DNA from: Ridgeia piscesae
Lineage: Eukaryota > Annelida > Polychaeta > Sabellida > Siboglinidae
Length of the DNA: 64,000 nt
Direction: 5' to 3'
Assembly (NCBI GenBank): GCA_025642075.2
Contig: JAODUO010000033.1
Span: 556,001-620,000, forward strand
The translations under genes and the position numbers were made by a program. The stretch's first letter is position 1, and the number at the start of each line of letters is the position of its first letter. The notes below the pieces were generated by a model. The model was not told the DNA's origin, did no database searches, and worked only from the letters and a program-made list of their open reading frames with translations. Of the stretch, positions 1 through 12,948 are shown in pieces.

Positions 1-1255
1 GTTTAAAAAATGTACGTGGACAGTAAAATAATTATAGTAATCATTTTCTTTCAGCAGCAGTAAAATATGTTTGCGTGGTGTAGTTTTGCTGGCCGCTTGC
101 ACTGGCCAGAACGTAGTAAACATGTGCGTGCTTATCTGCAGCCGTAATGGGCAGTCGTAATGGTTGTGGGCAGTCCCATAGAAATTGTATCATTCATTTT
201 CTGCTACAAAGCTCCTGGTCAATGGAGCTGACAGTGGTCAAGGCTGCAAAGCGTGTTTGTGAGAACCACTGCTTTGCTAATTAAGTGACCAGTGTCCAAA
301 TAACTAATGCTGTTGTCCAGTGGCTGTAGCCACCCCAGCCGCAGTCTTGACCAGAGCCAAAAACCAATCAAGCTAATCCCGAAATGCCAAATTGCTATTG
401 ATGTTGCCATGGTAACTGGATAGCTTAACTGGTCAGCCAGCAAAACAGGTCTGGAAAACATTGTAAAATGTGTTGGTCAGCTTGAGCCAGATGGCTTTCA
501 TTACTGGCTGCTGGCAGTAAACATTTCAGGCGTCTCAGATATGCAGACTGACCCTTAGGTGACCCCACAAAACATCCATATTATAACAATGTTGTGTTTA
601 ATGTTTTAACATCTGATGTTGTTTATGTGATTTATATTTTATTAAAAAAATGTTTATTAGTTCAACTGTTTAGTGAACTTTAAAATGGTTTGTATTAATG
701 TTTTTTCCTACAGGAATAATTTGGAATGTAATACTTTGAAGGGTTAAGTTTGTGTGTTGTGGACAATGAGACTTGTCTTATAATTGTGAGGATATTTCTA
801 CTGGATTATTGTTCATTTCCAGTTAGTAGAGATGATTAATAAAACTAAATTTAAAACATCGGCACTGTGCAATGTTAAAATAGAAGATACCTAGTTGGGG
901 TGATTGCTGGAACATTGGTAGGTCCATGGGATAAGTTTGCCAGATTTCATAACGACAGTGAATCATGATCCAGTGTCAGCCTGTCAGAGTTGTTATGAAA
1001 TAGTAGTTGCAGGAAGTTAATTAGAATTAGCTTGTGACTTGTGAGAAATATCTGACCTCCACACTTATTCTCAAATTGCACCCAGGGGTCAAGAGGTAAA
1101 CAAACATATGAGCTCAGCTTTCTGAGGAATTAGGCAAGTTCTATGGAAGTGTTATTGTAATTATTACTGCAGAATTTTGCCTTGTATTGTAATACCAGTG
1201 ATGTTGTAGTTGTGCTTCATAAAATGTTCTTTTATACAAATTGATTTGTTGTTGG

Positions 1256-1260
<5 letters not shown>
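1..1260. other. AT-rich sequence, no gene recognised
   Basis: I see no repeat array, splice-bounded ORF or RNA gene here. The one ORF above 75 codons (219-461, minus) has no recognisable motif and no splice context, so I treat it as chance. The words TGGTCA and TGACCA recur, as they do over much of the first 15 kb. Confidence 0.6.

Positions 1261-1324
<64 letters not shown>
1261..1324. repeat. (TA)n microsatellite
   Basis: This is a pure run of about 32 TA dinucleotides, one of four long TA-type tracts in the window. Such runs melt or extrude cruciforms easily and are length-polymorphic. The run is open in both strands and creates spurious poly-Ile/Tyr ORFs that run across it. Confidence 0.98.
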
Positions 1325-1329
<5 letters not shown>

Positions 1330-4300
1330 GTGGTGTGGTTCCTGTCTGAAGCTTGGATGCACTCATAGAAACTTTTATTATTTCTACCTGGTAAAAAAGC
1401 TGACTAAAAGGTTGCCTGGCTTTATTTATTCCACAACGCTGTTCATATTTTACAAGTTACCTGACTGAACACTGAAGTTAATTATTTCGACAAACTACGC
1501 CAGTAGAGTGAGTACATACATAACATGGAATACACACTGTACAGATCTGAAGATCAATAAAGTTGATACGTGATTGGCAAAATGAGTTGCAGATGTAGAA
1601 ATCATGTATGTAACACTAATAACAGTCTGCTTTTTCTCGGGAACGTTGCGGTTATATAATGCGACAGTTTTTTGCATCGGGCGACCGTGTAACGATTAGT
1701 GTCTGTTTCCCAGTCTGGTTGTCTCGGCGATGGCTACATCAGTCGGGCAAATAAAGAGGTACAAACGGCGATGACCCTCATCTGTCAGTGCTCTGAGTGC
1801 TGACAAGTAGTTAACCTCCTTGTGGCAAAAGAATGACTTTCATTAAGATCTCATTGATCTTTCTATTCTAAAGACATCGTTTGATTTTTGTCAGCGAATG
1901 ATTGGCCAGTAAGAACAAGAAAGTCGCTGCGCTAACATGTATGTGCAAGTTGAGTGATACAAATCGGGATGATTGATTTCGCTGACCGATTTATCGAAAT
2001 ATACGTGGTATCACACCGTGTGGTCAGTGGGACACAGATATTGGACAAGGCAACAAAAGGCAAATGTCAACTGAAAATCTGAGAATTACAACTATCGATC
2101 ACGTCACAGATAATGTCATGGTGTCGTTAGCGTCTGCCCGGTATTCTTGTTGCGACACGTGCCTAAGACAATATTCAGCCGGTGTACTCATTAGGTTTCC
2201 CATAGGTTCACAATTTACTGTTTTAGAGTGTGGAAGTATAATATGTCTGCGTCACATTTTGATAAACAATGGTTTAATTTAAATGAAAAATTGGCAAGAG
2301 ATTTTTTGTGTTCATTAAGCAAGCATAGGATAGAATGTCTGACTTATCACAAAAGAAGCAAAACAAGTTTTGATGATGCCCAGATTGCCGACAAAACAAT
2401 GGTTGTCAAAATTGATAGGTGGCAGTGTTCAGTTACTTATGGAGAGAAATCACACAAATTTTTTGTTATTGACAAGTGACACTTGGTCAGAATAGGAATG
2501 CTATAAGACCTAATTCTAAAGATATCTGACATGTTTCAATATATTGTTATGCCTTAAACATTTAAAGACAGCAATACAAATAACAAATGCAGTTGTCCAG
2601 TATATTATTCTGGTTTCCTGTGCAACATCCAACTTGCGGTGATCCACCAAACTGAGCAGATATGGATTCCTGGTCGCAGAGATGATGACAGTTGTCTTTT
2701 GGATGTCTTATTTTGTGTCCTTGTCAAGTGTCAAGTCGGTGATCTAAGAACTATCTTCATGTTAAATCACCACCTGACAATTGCTCGACAGTTCCTAATC
2801 CATCACTGCACCAGCTGATTTTTTGTCGGAGATGTCTGTCAGGGATGTTCTCCATGTACGTTAGCGCGCAGACTTTAATCAGCGAGCTGTTGCAAGTCCT
2901 AGAATTATCATCCGTAATTTTTTGTTCAAGCTTCAACAATTCCGCCGGCAAATATATACCTTTCACTGTAGCGAAATAGGTGGGGTTTTGAAAGGGAATG
3001 ACAGGATGTATCGCAAGAACACGCCCGCGGAAATCGACCGTGTCATTGCGAGGCAATGTGATGTGGCGATTAGCCAACCTGTTGATCGAGGGGAGCAATG
3101 TTCACATCACCTATTTTGAAAACCAGGAAATGTTTGGTTACCCTCCTGTTCTTTTGATTCTGTTGGCCGAGTACATCTGTGGTAGTAGATGTAAAAGATC
3201 ACATGATGAGAAATGTGAAGACTAAAGGCATGTCACAGACTCATAAACCCAGAGGTCTCTAGTGCAATAGTTGCTTCTAACAGACCAGCTGCTGAGGGCC
3301 TAGTATAGAGTTAGACCCACGTGGGCTGTGATTAGGCGGATGTTGGTGTTGTACGAATGTGAACATCTCAGAAAATGTTATTAATTGTTTGAACATTTCA
3401 AATATCAGGAACTTCTTTTACTGTGGTGCTAAGTGTGTGATGAGTATCAAATAAGGCATTATTTTCTGCCCATAATTAATTTGACTGCTATAAAGTTCAG
3501 TAGGTGGAACTTGTGCAGGCTAATGAATGTTTGTGTAATATTGCTGCTAGAAAACATATTCATGTATCAAAAACTATCAATGTATTGTTTATAACTTCCT
3601 CTGGTTATGATGCAGTAGGACATGGCCGCCATTTTATTCACAAGAAAATAGATAGGTTGTGACATATAAATGTTTCTGAAATAATAGTAATAATAGTAAC
3701 ACTTCTGACTCCTGTGTGGCTTCTGTGGACTTAGAATGTCGAGTCTGGGACGCAACATTCAGAATATTTAGGTGACATCATAAACAGAGACAGCCAAGTG
3801 TTGTCAGTGACGCATGGAACTGCTGACATTTTAGGGTGAGAAAGATCTGGTTTACTTCAGACATTTTATCAAGCTAATGTAAAGGATATCAATCTTCCTT
3901 TACTGTATACACGATCTAGTTTCCTGGTTATCTATATCATACATTAATTACCTCTCAAGACACTGTTGGTAGTGGCCAGTGGGTTGTTGTGTATTTATAA
4001 TTAATGACAAATAAATTTTATGCCATCTGGTGAGCAAAATTCGTAAAATATCCCACAATACCACTGCTGAAGAAGCCAGTGGAAATGCAGAACGTAAATT
4101 ACATTCCTAGTATTGTTATAAAGACTATTAATTATACATTTCATACCGCTACATAGTGAAAACAATATGTGAAATTGGCAGGATTTGTGCATAAAATTTA
4201 TACATGTGAATGCAAAAAGCACGGATGGTGTGAAACGATTAACGATTCATGTGAAGTTATATCTGATGAGATTCTGTGCCTCTGTTCCCCGTTGCCTTCG

Positions 4301-6660
4301 TTAATCTTATCCACACTGACAGCCGTTGTGAAAGCTGGCAAAAATTTGATGCGGAATTTGATTAGCTGGTCGCCTGGTCACAAACACTGGCCACTGGTCA
4401 GCGACGCTCTAAAAATCCATTCTAATTACAGTACTTTGTGGCGAGGATTTGCATGTAATGGGATGTTTACTCCGCTAGAGTGAGTGTTGTTGAGGCTGAC
4501 TGGGGACAGTGTCAGAAACGGGCGCAGGTTTGTCGGTTTTCATTTGGTTTGGTTAAAATAGAGATATTGGATCTATATGGCAGATTTGAGACAGGTCACA
4601 TAACTGGTCTGGGTGATGGGGTTGAATCTGGGTGCTGATGGTGTTGTCAGCACAGTTTTGAGTTTTGACACAGATTCCGTGCTGATGGTTGTGGTTGTTA
4701 TTTTTACTAAATTTTTTGGTGCGATTTTATCATGGCCTTACAATTATTATTAGTCCAGCAGTAGTAGTACCCGGTAGTAGTCATAATAGTCGTAGTAGTA
4801 GGAAAAGATGTTGCATTCAGCAAGCTATTCCACTGCAGTATTTTTACATGCGCAGGTAGTATTTGAGTATTGACCATTTATTCAGATTCTGATAAGCTTT
4901 AATTTCTAAAGTCTAAGTTTGTTTGACACCATGAAATGTTCTAAATACAAATACAGTAGTAACAAAACATCATGAAATATATGTAACATTTTAATCTGTA
5001 ATAAAAGCTGCTGTATGTATATCAATGTTGACTAAAGTAACATATTAATGAGACATTTAATGAAACAGCACATGTCTGACATGATCATAATTTATCATAA
5101 TTATCAACATATTCTGAATTATGCATTTATTTATTACATGTATTCCAAAACACAACACACTCACCAATTTATTGTAGTTTCACAATATTAATAATAAATT
5201 GATGACAACAATAGAAATGTAAAAACAGAATTCTTAGCCGTGATGTTTCCCTTTGAGTCAAGATGGACACGTCATGAATTTTATGCTAATGTCCAGTTTG
5301 TCTTGCAGCCTAGTCTTGACGGATTGACCACCATGCAGTAGCCTATTAGGCACTAATGGAAGCTGATAAAAAATGCATAAGCTGACCGCCAACTGTCGGT
5401 CGGTCGGCTAAACCGGTCTGTTAGTGCATGCACTGGTGGTGCTGGGTGCAGCTAATGTGGGTAGTGTTACGTAATATGCGGCGCAAGGCACCGCCGACAC
5501 AAAAACCTGCTTCGGCACCGTCCTGCTGGTCAATAGATTCTACAGCAGCAGCAATAATAACCAATTGATTCAGCGGCCGCTGTCAGTGCACATTATAGGC
5601 CAAGGAATTTCATCAATTATGCGTTTCATTTGTTCCGCGTCGATCGGAATCTATGTTTGTCGGTCGTTTTGTTTTCCAAATGGTCGTTCTCTAAATTCGT
5701 GGATTTGCTCTGTGAAGAGTGTCTTGGATGTCATGGAAATGGGCAGTGGTGGTTTAATTTATCGTTGATTCTGGTGTGGTATAAATTAGAAACATTTTAC
5801 TGGCAGTTTGCTTTTGGTAAAATTCTGAAGTAACCAGTCATGTGTGACTTGTGGTTACAGCCGCAAAATGAACCCTTCCTCTAGTTATGTCTGTTTCACC
5901 TGGTTTCCTGATGTACCTGTGTGCCCACCCTTTGTAGCGCCATAAAAAGGCACTATTGGGTGTGCAACTTTACACCATCGTGACCTTTCAACTTTGCCCT
6001 GGAATGAAAACCAGTGAATATTCCAATACATGCTTCAGAAGCAGGTCGTCGTGACATCAAAATGCAAAGGCATTTTGACTGGAATACAAACCACACTGGT
6101 TTAAAAATACAAAATTGTTTCTTTGCTAAACATTAACCAGAATGATTCTGCACATTCTGTTGGATATATGTAGGAAATTATAAACCAAAGTCACATTTCT
6201 GAGTTATATGATACAATTGTTGGGGTGTTTTGATGCTGATTAACCCAACAAATTTTGGTTCAATTGATGTGAATTAAACCCTCTGTCTCGATATCCCAGG
6301 AGAAGATACTGCTGTTAACTGAATCTGGAGCAGGTGTGAGCAAAATAAGTTGGAATCAACAGAAGCAACTTGACCACAGTGACCAGGAGCTATACTGGAC
6401 AGAACAGATCGACTGACCGGCTGGGCTCAGCTGTTCTAATGTCCAGCAGCTGGACTCTAGCAAAAGGCTAAATGAACATGTCCACTGTTCTTGATAAATT
6501 ACGACCATTTGGCAACAGTTGATCCAGCTTGAGTCGCAGAATGTTTTTGCTGGCGGCTGACAGGATGTGTCTTGTTATTTTAAGGCAAGTAGCTATCAGT
6601 ATGTAGACGGTTGCAATTTTTCTTTTCATGGTTTTTGTAGAGATTCTGATGTAGCCGAAA
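1325..6660. other. Long stretch without a recognised gene
   Basis: No convincing exon or mobile element is visible. Small items are a degenerate TAG trinucleotide tract at about 4757-4801, a short GGTC-type run near 5396-5410, and a YY1-like motif on the minus strand (AAAATGGCGGCC) at 3624-3635. Several ORFs of 60-104 codons occur, for example at 4169-4483, but none shows a domain, codon bias or splice sites that would set it apart from chance. Confidence 0.5.
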
Positions 6661-6847
6661 ATTTACATTTAAATGGTTTAGTATCTTTCATTGGCTACTT
6701 ATTTGCATTTAAATGGTTTAATATCTTTCGTTGGCTACTTATTTGCATTTAAATGGTTTAATATCTTTCGTTGGCTACTTATTTGCATTTAAATGGTTTA
6801 ATATCTTTTGTTGGCTACTTATTTGCATTTAAATGGTTTAATATCTC
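6661..6847. repeat. 40-bp tandem repeat carrying octamer motifs
   Basis: Four full copies and one partial copy of a 40-bp unit start at 6661, 6701, 6741, 6781 and 6821. The first copy is the most diverged. Copies 2 to 5 each contain ATTTGCAT, the reverse complement of the ATGCAAAT octamer bound by POU-domain factors, followed by TTTAAATGG; copy 1 has ATTTACAT instead. The array therefore presents four octamers exactly 40 bp apart. Binding is an inference; the repeat itself is read directly. Confidence 0.95.
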
Positions 6848-9800
6848 TAGAGGAGAACATAAAAATGTAAAATTAGGTAGTCATTAATGGTTTTTGAGTT
6901 GGGTTCATATTGATCAGCAGGATTTTTTTTTTTTTTACAACTATCAGGTAAGTAAGTCATGATAATTATCTTCAAGATCAAGTAAGACAAGTTAGAGAAT
7001 GTTGATGTTTTGTTAGTTGTGAAGTGTTTTCTTGTAATTAAATTACTATCTTCTTGAATCAGTTAGTTTGTTTGTCTAGCGGGCTTTTGTTAATATTAAA
7101 CTATAGTTGGAATTGTGGATGTGAGAGGCTTGGATGGCTTTTGAGGCTAAGCAGACATTAGTAAAACATGCCTTTCATGTAATTGTGATGGCAAAAAAAC
7201 TGTTGTTGTATTTTATTAGTATTTTTTCCATGACATTGACAGGTTCTACTAATATCATGAAATTACGTCATTGAAAGTCTGGCCTTGTGATTCTGAGACA
7301 GGACTTGTCATCATTCGTCCTTTCCTCTCTTCCTTCTCTCCTGTCTCCACACAGCCTTCTCTGTCTCTGTCAGTCTCTGTGTCTTCATCAGGAGCCCAGA
7401 TGTTCTTTTTGACAGATGTTATGCAACAAAAAGGTCAGCGATGTAACATCTGCCAGACTGACCACTTAAGGGTGGCCACAGGCCAGTCTGGTCATTACTG
7501 TGCTTTAGCACATTAATTATTGATGATGAAAGAACAGTTGCCCCGGCAACTGACTGGTCAGTCGATTGTGTGTAATACAGCGAGGTGGCCGCGGCTAAAG
7601 TGTGCCCGGTTGCGGATGGGAAAATACATTACGTGGAAGACTGTGGCAATTACAGAGAGAAGAAAGATAATTAGACGACTGTTGGGCGCTTTTAACATTT
7701 GTATTCCTGATCACACGGAGTGGATGTAATTAGATATTGATTCATTCTTGTTGACCACTGTCTTGTCTTGACCACTGATGGGATTGGTCAAAGTAGCGAG
7801 AGTTGTTTCCATCTGACCGAAGCGTCCACTGTAAGATCGTTAGCATATTTTGACCACTAGTTAAAAGTTCAAGAAATGTCCACTTTCCATAAATAACTTT
7901 GGAACAAAACAGATTTGTAATAATACTTGCTGAACTATAACAATTATCAAATAAGAATTTCTTTACTGATAAAGAACAATAAATGCGCCATTGTGAAGCA
8001 ATAAAACACTTTGATACACCATTATCTTAATAATTACTGTAAGTTTAACCCAGTCATATTTCTATTTATTCTGAGTCAACCATGGCAATCATGCATCAAA
8101 GACATCAAGTTATCTTTATGACACTAATGCAAGAAATTCGTGGTCTTAATGAAAAACTAAAAATAGAAATTCTTCATATCAAATCCTCTGTCCATTTTAT
8201 TGTCCCCACCTCATAAACAAATCCACAGAACTAATACATGAAATTATCATTTGTTTTTAATCTCACAAAGCACTAAAATAACCATATACTACAGTTATGT
8301 AAGCACAAATTAGTGGCTAGCAAGTGATTTAGGATGCAGTTATTTTTGCCTGCAGTGGACACGATGATACAAGATGGCCGCATGCTCTTGGTCAGTCAAT
8401 CATGCTAGCCATGTCAGCCTTGCCACAGCACTACATAGTGATTGGTGTCTTTGGCATATCTCTCATTCCTCCTTGGTATCTTTGATTGTTCGACCATCGG
8501 AATTAATGCTCTGTTAATCGCCATCACATGACATGGCAATTGCAATGTCTCTTGCTGTTCAGTCATCAGGGAGTTACTTGGTCTTATGTGGCAACTGAAT
8601 TGTTGTGTCGCAGTTACCGCCAATTGTATGCAATTCTGGCTTTGCTGCTGTGTCTTTCCATCACCTGGTCCACATGTTCAGCTGCTATGCTACCAGGCGA
8701 GTGAAACTGAAATTAGATTACAAGCAGGAAGCCTTGTTTATTGAGACTGAGACAGAATTAATACAGAGAAGAAAGAACCTTGATTTGACATTTGGCAAGC
8801 AAGAAGAGTTGTGTCTCTTCTGCATAAATGTTTCATTCGTGACAATAGATGTAGTAGCTAGGCAGTAATCCGATGGTTATTGTTATTTATTAAATGCAAA
8901 ATGGTTCTCCCAGGAAATTGGTTTAATTAAACTGTAGTAGTAGGTCAACAATAAAACAACGGCGGAACCCTTGGTGTTTTGACACTAATGGAAATAAGGA
9001 AAAATTATTAGGACTAAAAAACATAAAAGAACGTTTTGTTAATGAAATACGCACATTCAGTCACTCACAAACTAGACAGAAGTACACACACACTCACCCA
9101 CTCACATGCAGGGAGAATACAGTATTCAACATAGTTTATACATAGTAACATAACAGGCTGCTCCCTAGCTGTATTTTTGACCCCACATTGAAATCAATTT
9201 GCCCTATGATACTGAGCTAGTGTTTGGTAAACACTGTAATTAGCCGAGCATTCTTTTTGTTTGGATCAACTCTGGTGTGTCTTTGCTCAATGCAGCTTTT
9301 AAATGCATATTTGGAGGTGGGCAGTAAATCTATTTATAAATACCTATGCAGTGACCGTTACTACATAAACAGCATTGAACATGTAGCCCACTGACTTGTT
9401 TCAATTGCTTCGCTGCGTTGCGTCATTATCAGGCGAAGATTATTAAACCTGGCCAAGAAAAGCAGCTCACTGCAGGCGAAAAGTCGTATTACATTAATGG
9501 AAACGTAATGAAAATATTGCGTGCGGCCACGTATGACCACTGTTCCGCATGGCCGGTTCTCGGTGTAGTTGTTTGTACCAGTGGCCAACGATGCCAAAAC
9601 CTGTTGACCAGCTCTGTCGGCCGTTGTATTTTCATCGTGGTATCTGATGATTCATTGCTTCGCTTACTGCAAAGTCTGACCAGCCTTGTTTACAGTGAGT
9701 GGAAGAATTTGTATATTCCATGTAGGGTACTAGTGATTTAGAATGATGTCTTTTTATAATTCTCTGTGTTATATGTAGGTTTTCATAATTTGTATTGATT

Positions 9801-10643
9801 TCAAGAACCAATTTGATTTCTAAAAACAAGTGTAACAGTGATTAATGTCGTATGATAACTTACTAATTTATTTATCAAGTGCTGTATACCAGTGGTCAGA
9901 ATAAAGCTTGTGTTCAAATGTGATTAAAATACAGAGCTTGTTCAAATATAGCCTATCTATAAATGTTATACATGTTGTCAATTACAAGTTTATTTGTGTT
10001 TGACCAAAGAACAAAGTCTACTGTTGTTGATCTAACTAAAGCAAACCTTGACCAGACAATTACAGCAGAGAATTACAACAGTTCTTTATATTTCCTACAT
10101 AGCATCTTGTATTCAGAATACAATTGATGTAAGGACAAATGATATTATTGACAGTATGATACATAAATATGTTGGCAGGAATGGAAACTCAGATCTTAAG
10201 TTACTATAACTTATAACTTAAAGAAGATTGTACAACGGTGATCCTATCTAGAGTGCACTGTTTGTATGATTACTATAAATATTCTGCAACAAATGGCATT
10301 TTAGCTGTACTATGGCACTTTGTCTGTGACATTTTAGCCAACTCTGTTGTAAATATGAATCAGATACAATCTGATGAAGGCATGTGTAGTAGACACGAGA
10401 TAAACAATTGTTGGAATGTCAGCATATCAACGCTACCTTGTATTAGTAATACTGTACTGCCAATATGACAGTCTTGCTGACATTTCTTCAGTCACAAATA
10501 CTGTGTACACATAGAACCAGGTTTTACTCTAGATAGTTAAAACTTAACTAGTGGGCAGAATGTCGTCAAAACATGTTAATACTCAATATAGCCTTCTAGC
10601 ATTACTGTAGCACATTTTCATATATTTTCTTCAAGAATTAATA
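6848..10643. other. Stretch without a recognised gene
   Basis: A 12-T run lies at about 6927-6938. A strong acceptor-like site (pyrimidine tract then CAG) occurs near 7392, and a YY1-like AAGATGGCCGC lies at 8371-8381. ORFs at 7271-7516, 7520-7729, 8605-8868 and 9418-9741 show no recognisable domain. No tandem arrays or transposon ends were seen. Confidence 0.5.
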
Positions 10644-11258
10644 CGAAAGAACCCCTCATTTAAGACTGCCCCCCAATTGGACTGGAGCAGTCTTAAAAGA
10701 AGGATGGTGTCTTGTGAGGGGTTTGGTTATTTTGATGTTTTGGATTAATTAATACATTTATGCATATCATAATAATTAATATCCATAATATTATGGCATG
10801 TAGGCATTTGAAAAAAAATAACTAGTAAATTACCGGGTACCTAAAATCGAAGTAGAAAAAAATAAGACTACACATTAACAAAAACATTATCTTTTCTGTT
10901 TATTTTGTATGACAAGTTTCTGTATAAGTTTAACTTTGAATAGTTTTTATAATATATTATCTGATAAAAAGTATCCATATTTAATTTGTTATTTCAAATT
11001 CGGTCTGAAGGGGTAAAAAGTGCTTCGACCTCACGGCGTCTGGGTAATCGTGCTGCAGTCGCCATTTTCTTCATCTTTCCAGCGTGGCAAAACAATCTTT
11101 CTGACCTAACCATGAAAACGACCTCTTACAGCCGCCAAACCTCCCCTCTCATAACTTATGTTACATATACACAGGCTAGGTTATAAAATAAGTGGAAAAA
11201 CAGTTGTAAAAATCACTTGGTTGTTAATCAAGGGGGTTGTTCACGAGGGGTTCTATTG
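10644..11258 (+). mobile_element. Non-autonomous pogo/Tigger-like DNA transposon, copy 1
   Basis: The element is about 615 bp, flanked by TA on both sides, with degraded terminal inverted repeats. The left end reads CGAAAGAACCCCTC and the right end GAGGGGTTCTATTG. The interior matches, in reverse complement, the element at 23476-24527, including blocks around 'CTGGGTAATCG', 'TTTGGTTATTTTGATG' and 'GAAAACGAC'. TIRs starting CAGTAGAACC with TA duplications are typical of the pogo/Tigger branch of Tc1/mariner. No transposase ORF is present, so it must have been mobilised in trans. The left subterminal region holds a hairpin (10661-10695). This copy is shorter than copy 2 by internal deletion or subfamily difference. 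Strand is assigned by placing the hairpin end first. Confidence 0.82.
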
Positions 11259-12560
11259 TAGTAAATACTCATGACAGTTTGTGACATAATTCTGCTGCAG
11301 TGACATACCATTGAAGATATGTCAAACGTTTCTGGATTTAACTCGGAATGGGTACGCTTGTTTCTTACATGACAAGTTAATTCGTTAAGTGATGTTCTCT
11401 CAGGATGACATACAGATTAATCACTTAATAGCAAACGGATCTGCTAATTGTTGTTGGCATTCTTGATGAGTTAATTATGATTACCTCATTTGATGAATAA
11501 TTCAGTGCAGTCCAGATGAAAGTGTGTTCAGGTGTTACCCAATTCAGTACTTTGAAAAATATGATTCCTGATATGCATGCAGTACAATGCACCCCAAGAC
11601 TTATTTTGTTTGCTACATAGCAAAACATAATTTAATGCAGAACTTTAATGGGAAACTGTTCACACATTGTGACAGTACTCATTGTTTATTCAATGTAACA
11701 TTGTGAATTTCAGTCTAGTTTGTAAGTATGCGATGACATAAAATAATGTTAAAATCGTGTTGATAAATACTATGTTTCCTTGAAACTTACTGTCATAATA
11801 TCATATATTACTAGGAGTCGTTGTGTTGATGAATACATTTTTAACATCACTTAATTTTTTCATTAATTTGGTTTGCATTGTTCTTCACTGTAGAACTTTG
11901 GAAACATTGTTACCAATTTGTATTTTATGTTGTCGGCATATACATTTTATTGAAAAATCTCCCCCTGTTGAATCACTGAACATCGGAATTAAGAGGTGTA
12001 ATTTTACTAGGAATGTTGAAAATGGTACAGTATTAATAACACACATTTTGGAAATAGTTTGTTTAATATACTGTGATGTTGTTTATTGTACATTGTGTTT
12101 TAAAGATATTCTAACCATTCAGCTACATTACAAATATAATTAATTATTAACCATTACTATTATTCAAAACGAGATGTTATTCTTGGCTAAAAGATGTAAT
12201 TTGCCATTTTTATTATTCCTGTGCTATAAGTGAGGTGTAGCGAAAATTAATTAATTATATATCAGCTTTTTATAACTTAGGCAGTAAATAATTGAAATAT
12301 ACTCGACATCACCACCCAGCGATGACATCATCGTCCGCTAGTTGTCCAGTGTCAAACTATGGACATCTGCGATAATTAGTGCAATGTCTGCTTTTATAAC
12401 TCTGTGTAATTATTGGCTAATGTAACTGGACATTTATTGCTGCGAAACAAGGGGTGCACATGCTCGTGTTAATAATTAACTTGTTTTTCATTAAGCTCCT
12501 ATGCTGATTGCTACGGCTAATGTGTTTGCGTTTGGTTTGTTGTCCGAATGAAGAAGGGTG
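11259..12560. other. AT-rich stretch, nothing recognised
   Basis: There is no array, transposon end or splice-bounded ORF. The ORF at 11823-12143 is long only because the DNA is T-rich and reads as hydrophobic residues. Confidence 0.5.
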
Positions 12561-12600
12561 GCATGCATGCGTGCATGCGTGCGAGTGTGTTTGCGCACAG
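12561..12600. repeat. Alternating purine-pyrimidine tract
   Basis: A short tract of GCATGC/GCGTGC words passes into GTGTGT and GCGCAC. It alternates purine and pyrimidine for most of its length and so has Z-DNA-forming character. Similar tracts occur at 44880-44903 and 57465-57510. Confidence 0.7.
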
Positions 12601-12833
12601 AAACTTCATTATTGATGAACTATTCCAGTGTCTAGTTTTCGCTCTCCTGTGCGTGTAAATATTTTAATAATTTTGCATGTCATCATAATTATCTGTTTCT
12701 GTGTAATTGCTGCGGCTGATGATGATAGAAAGACAGTACTAGAGTGAAAGGAGATGTATATTGCAATAATGGTGATTTTGATGAGGTAAATTGATAATTA
12801 TTCAGTTAGTGACATAACATTTTTCTGCTGCAG

Positions 12834-12948
12834 GAACAGGACATTGGTTGTCCATTGCATGCTGGGAATGACGTAGTGAACCACCGAAGTGTGACCTCAA
12901 CACATCTACCTCAGCCCTTCCGAGGGCATCTTACAGTTGCTCTATAAG
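12834..12948 (+). other. Candidate internal or UTR exon (115 bp)
   Basis: A good acceptor (ATTTTTCTGCTGCAG, with a possible branch sequence GTGACATAAC upstream) is followed by 115 bp that are GC-richer than the flanks and end in a donor-like AAG|GTACTG. One frame is open from the acceptor for 37 codons, starting Glu-Gln-Asp-Ile-Gly-Cys, and closes with TAA two bases before the donor. A coding exon would therefore be terminal; otherwise this would be an untranslated exon. I recognise no domain. Chance splice-like pairs are frequent at this scale. Confidence 0.27.

Noticed and set aside
1141..1468. Poly-Ile/Tyr ORFs over (TA)n, also at 19688-19927 and 29807-30061
   Set aside because: They are translations of TA dinucleotide runs.
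2228..2479. 83-codon plus-strand ORF with a fairly balanced composition
   Set aside because: There is no recognisable domain, no splice context and no promoter-like composition nearby; length is within chance for 64 kb.
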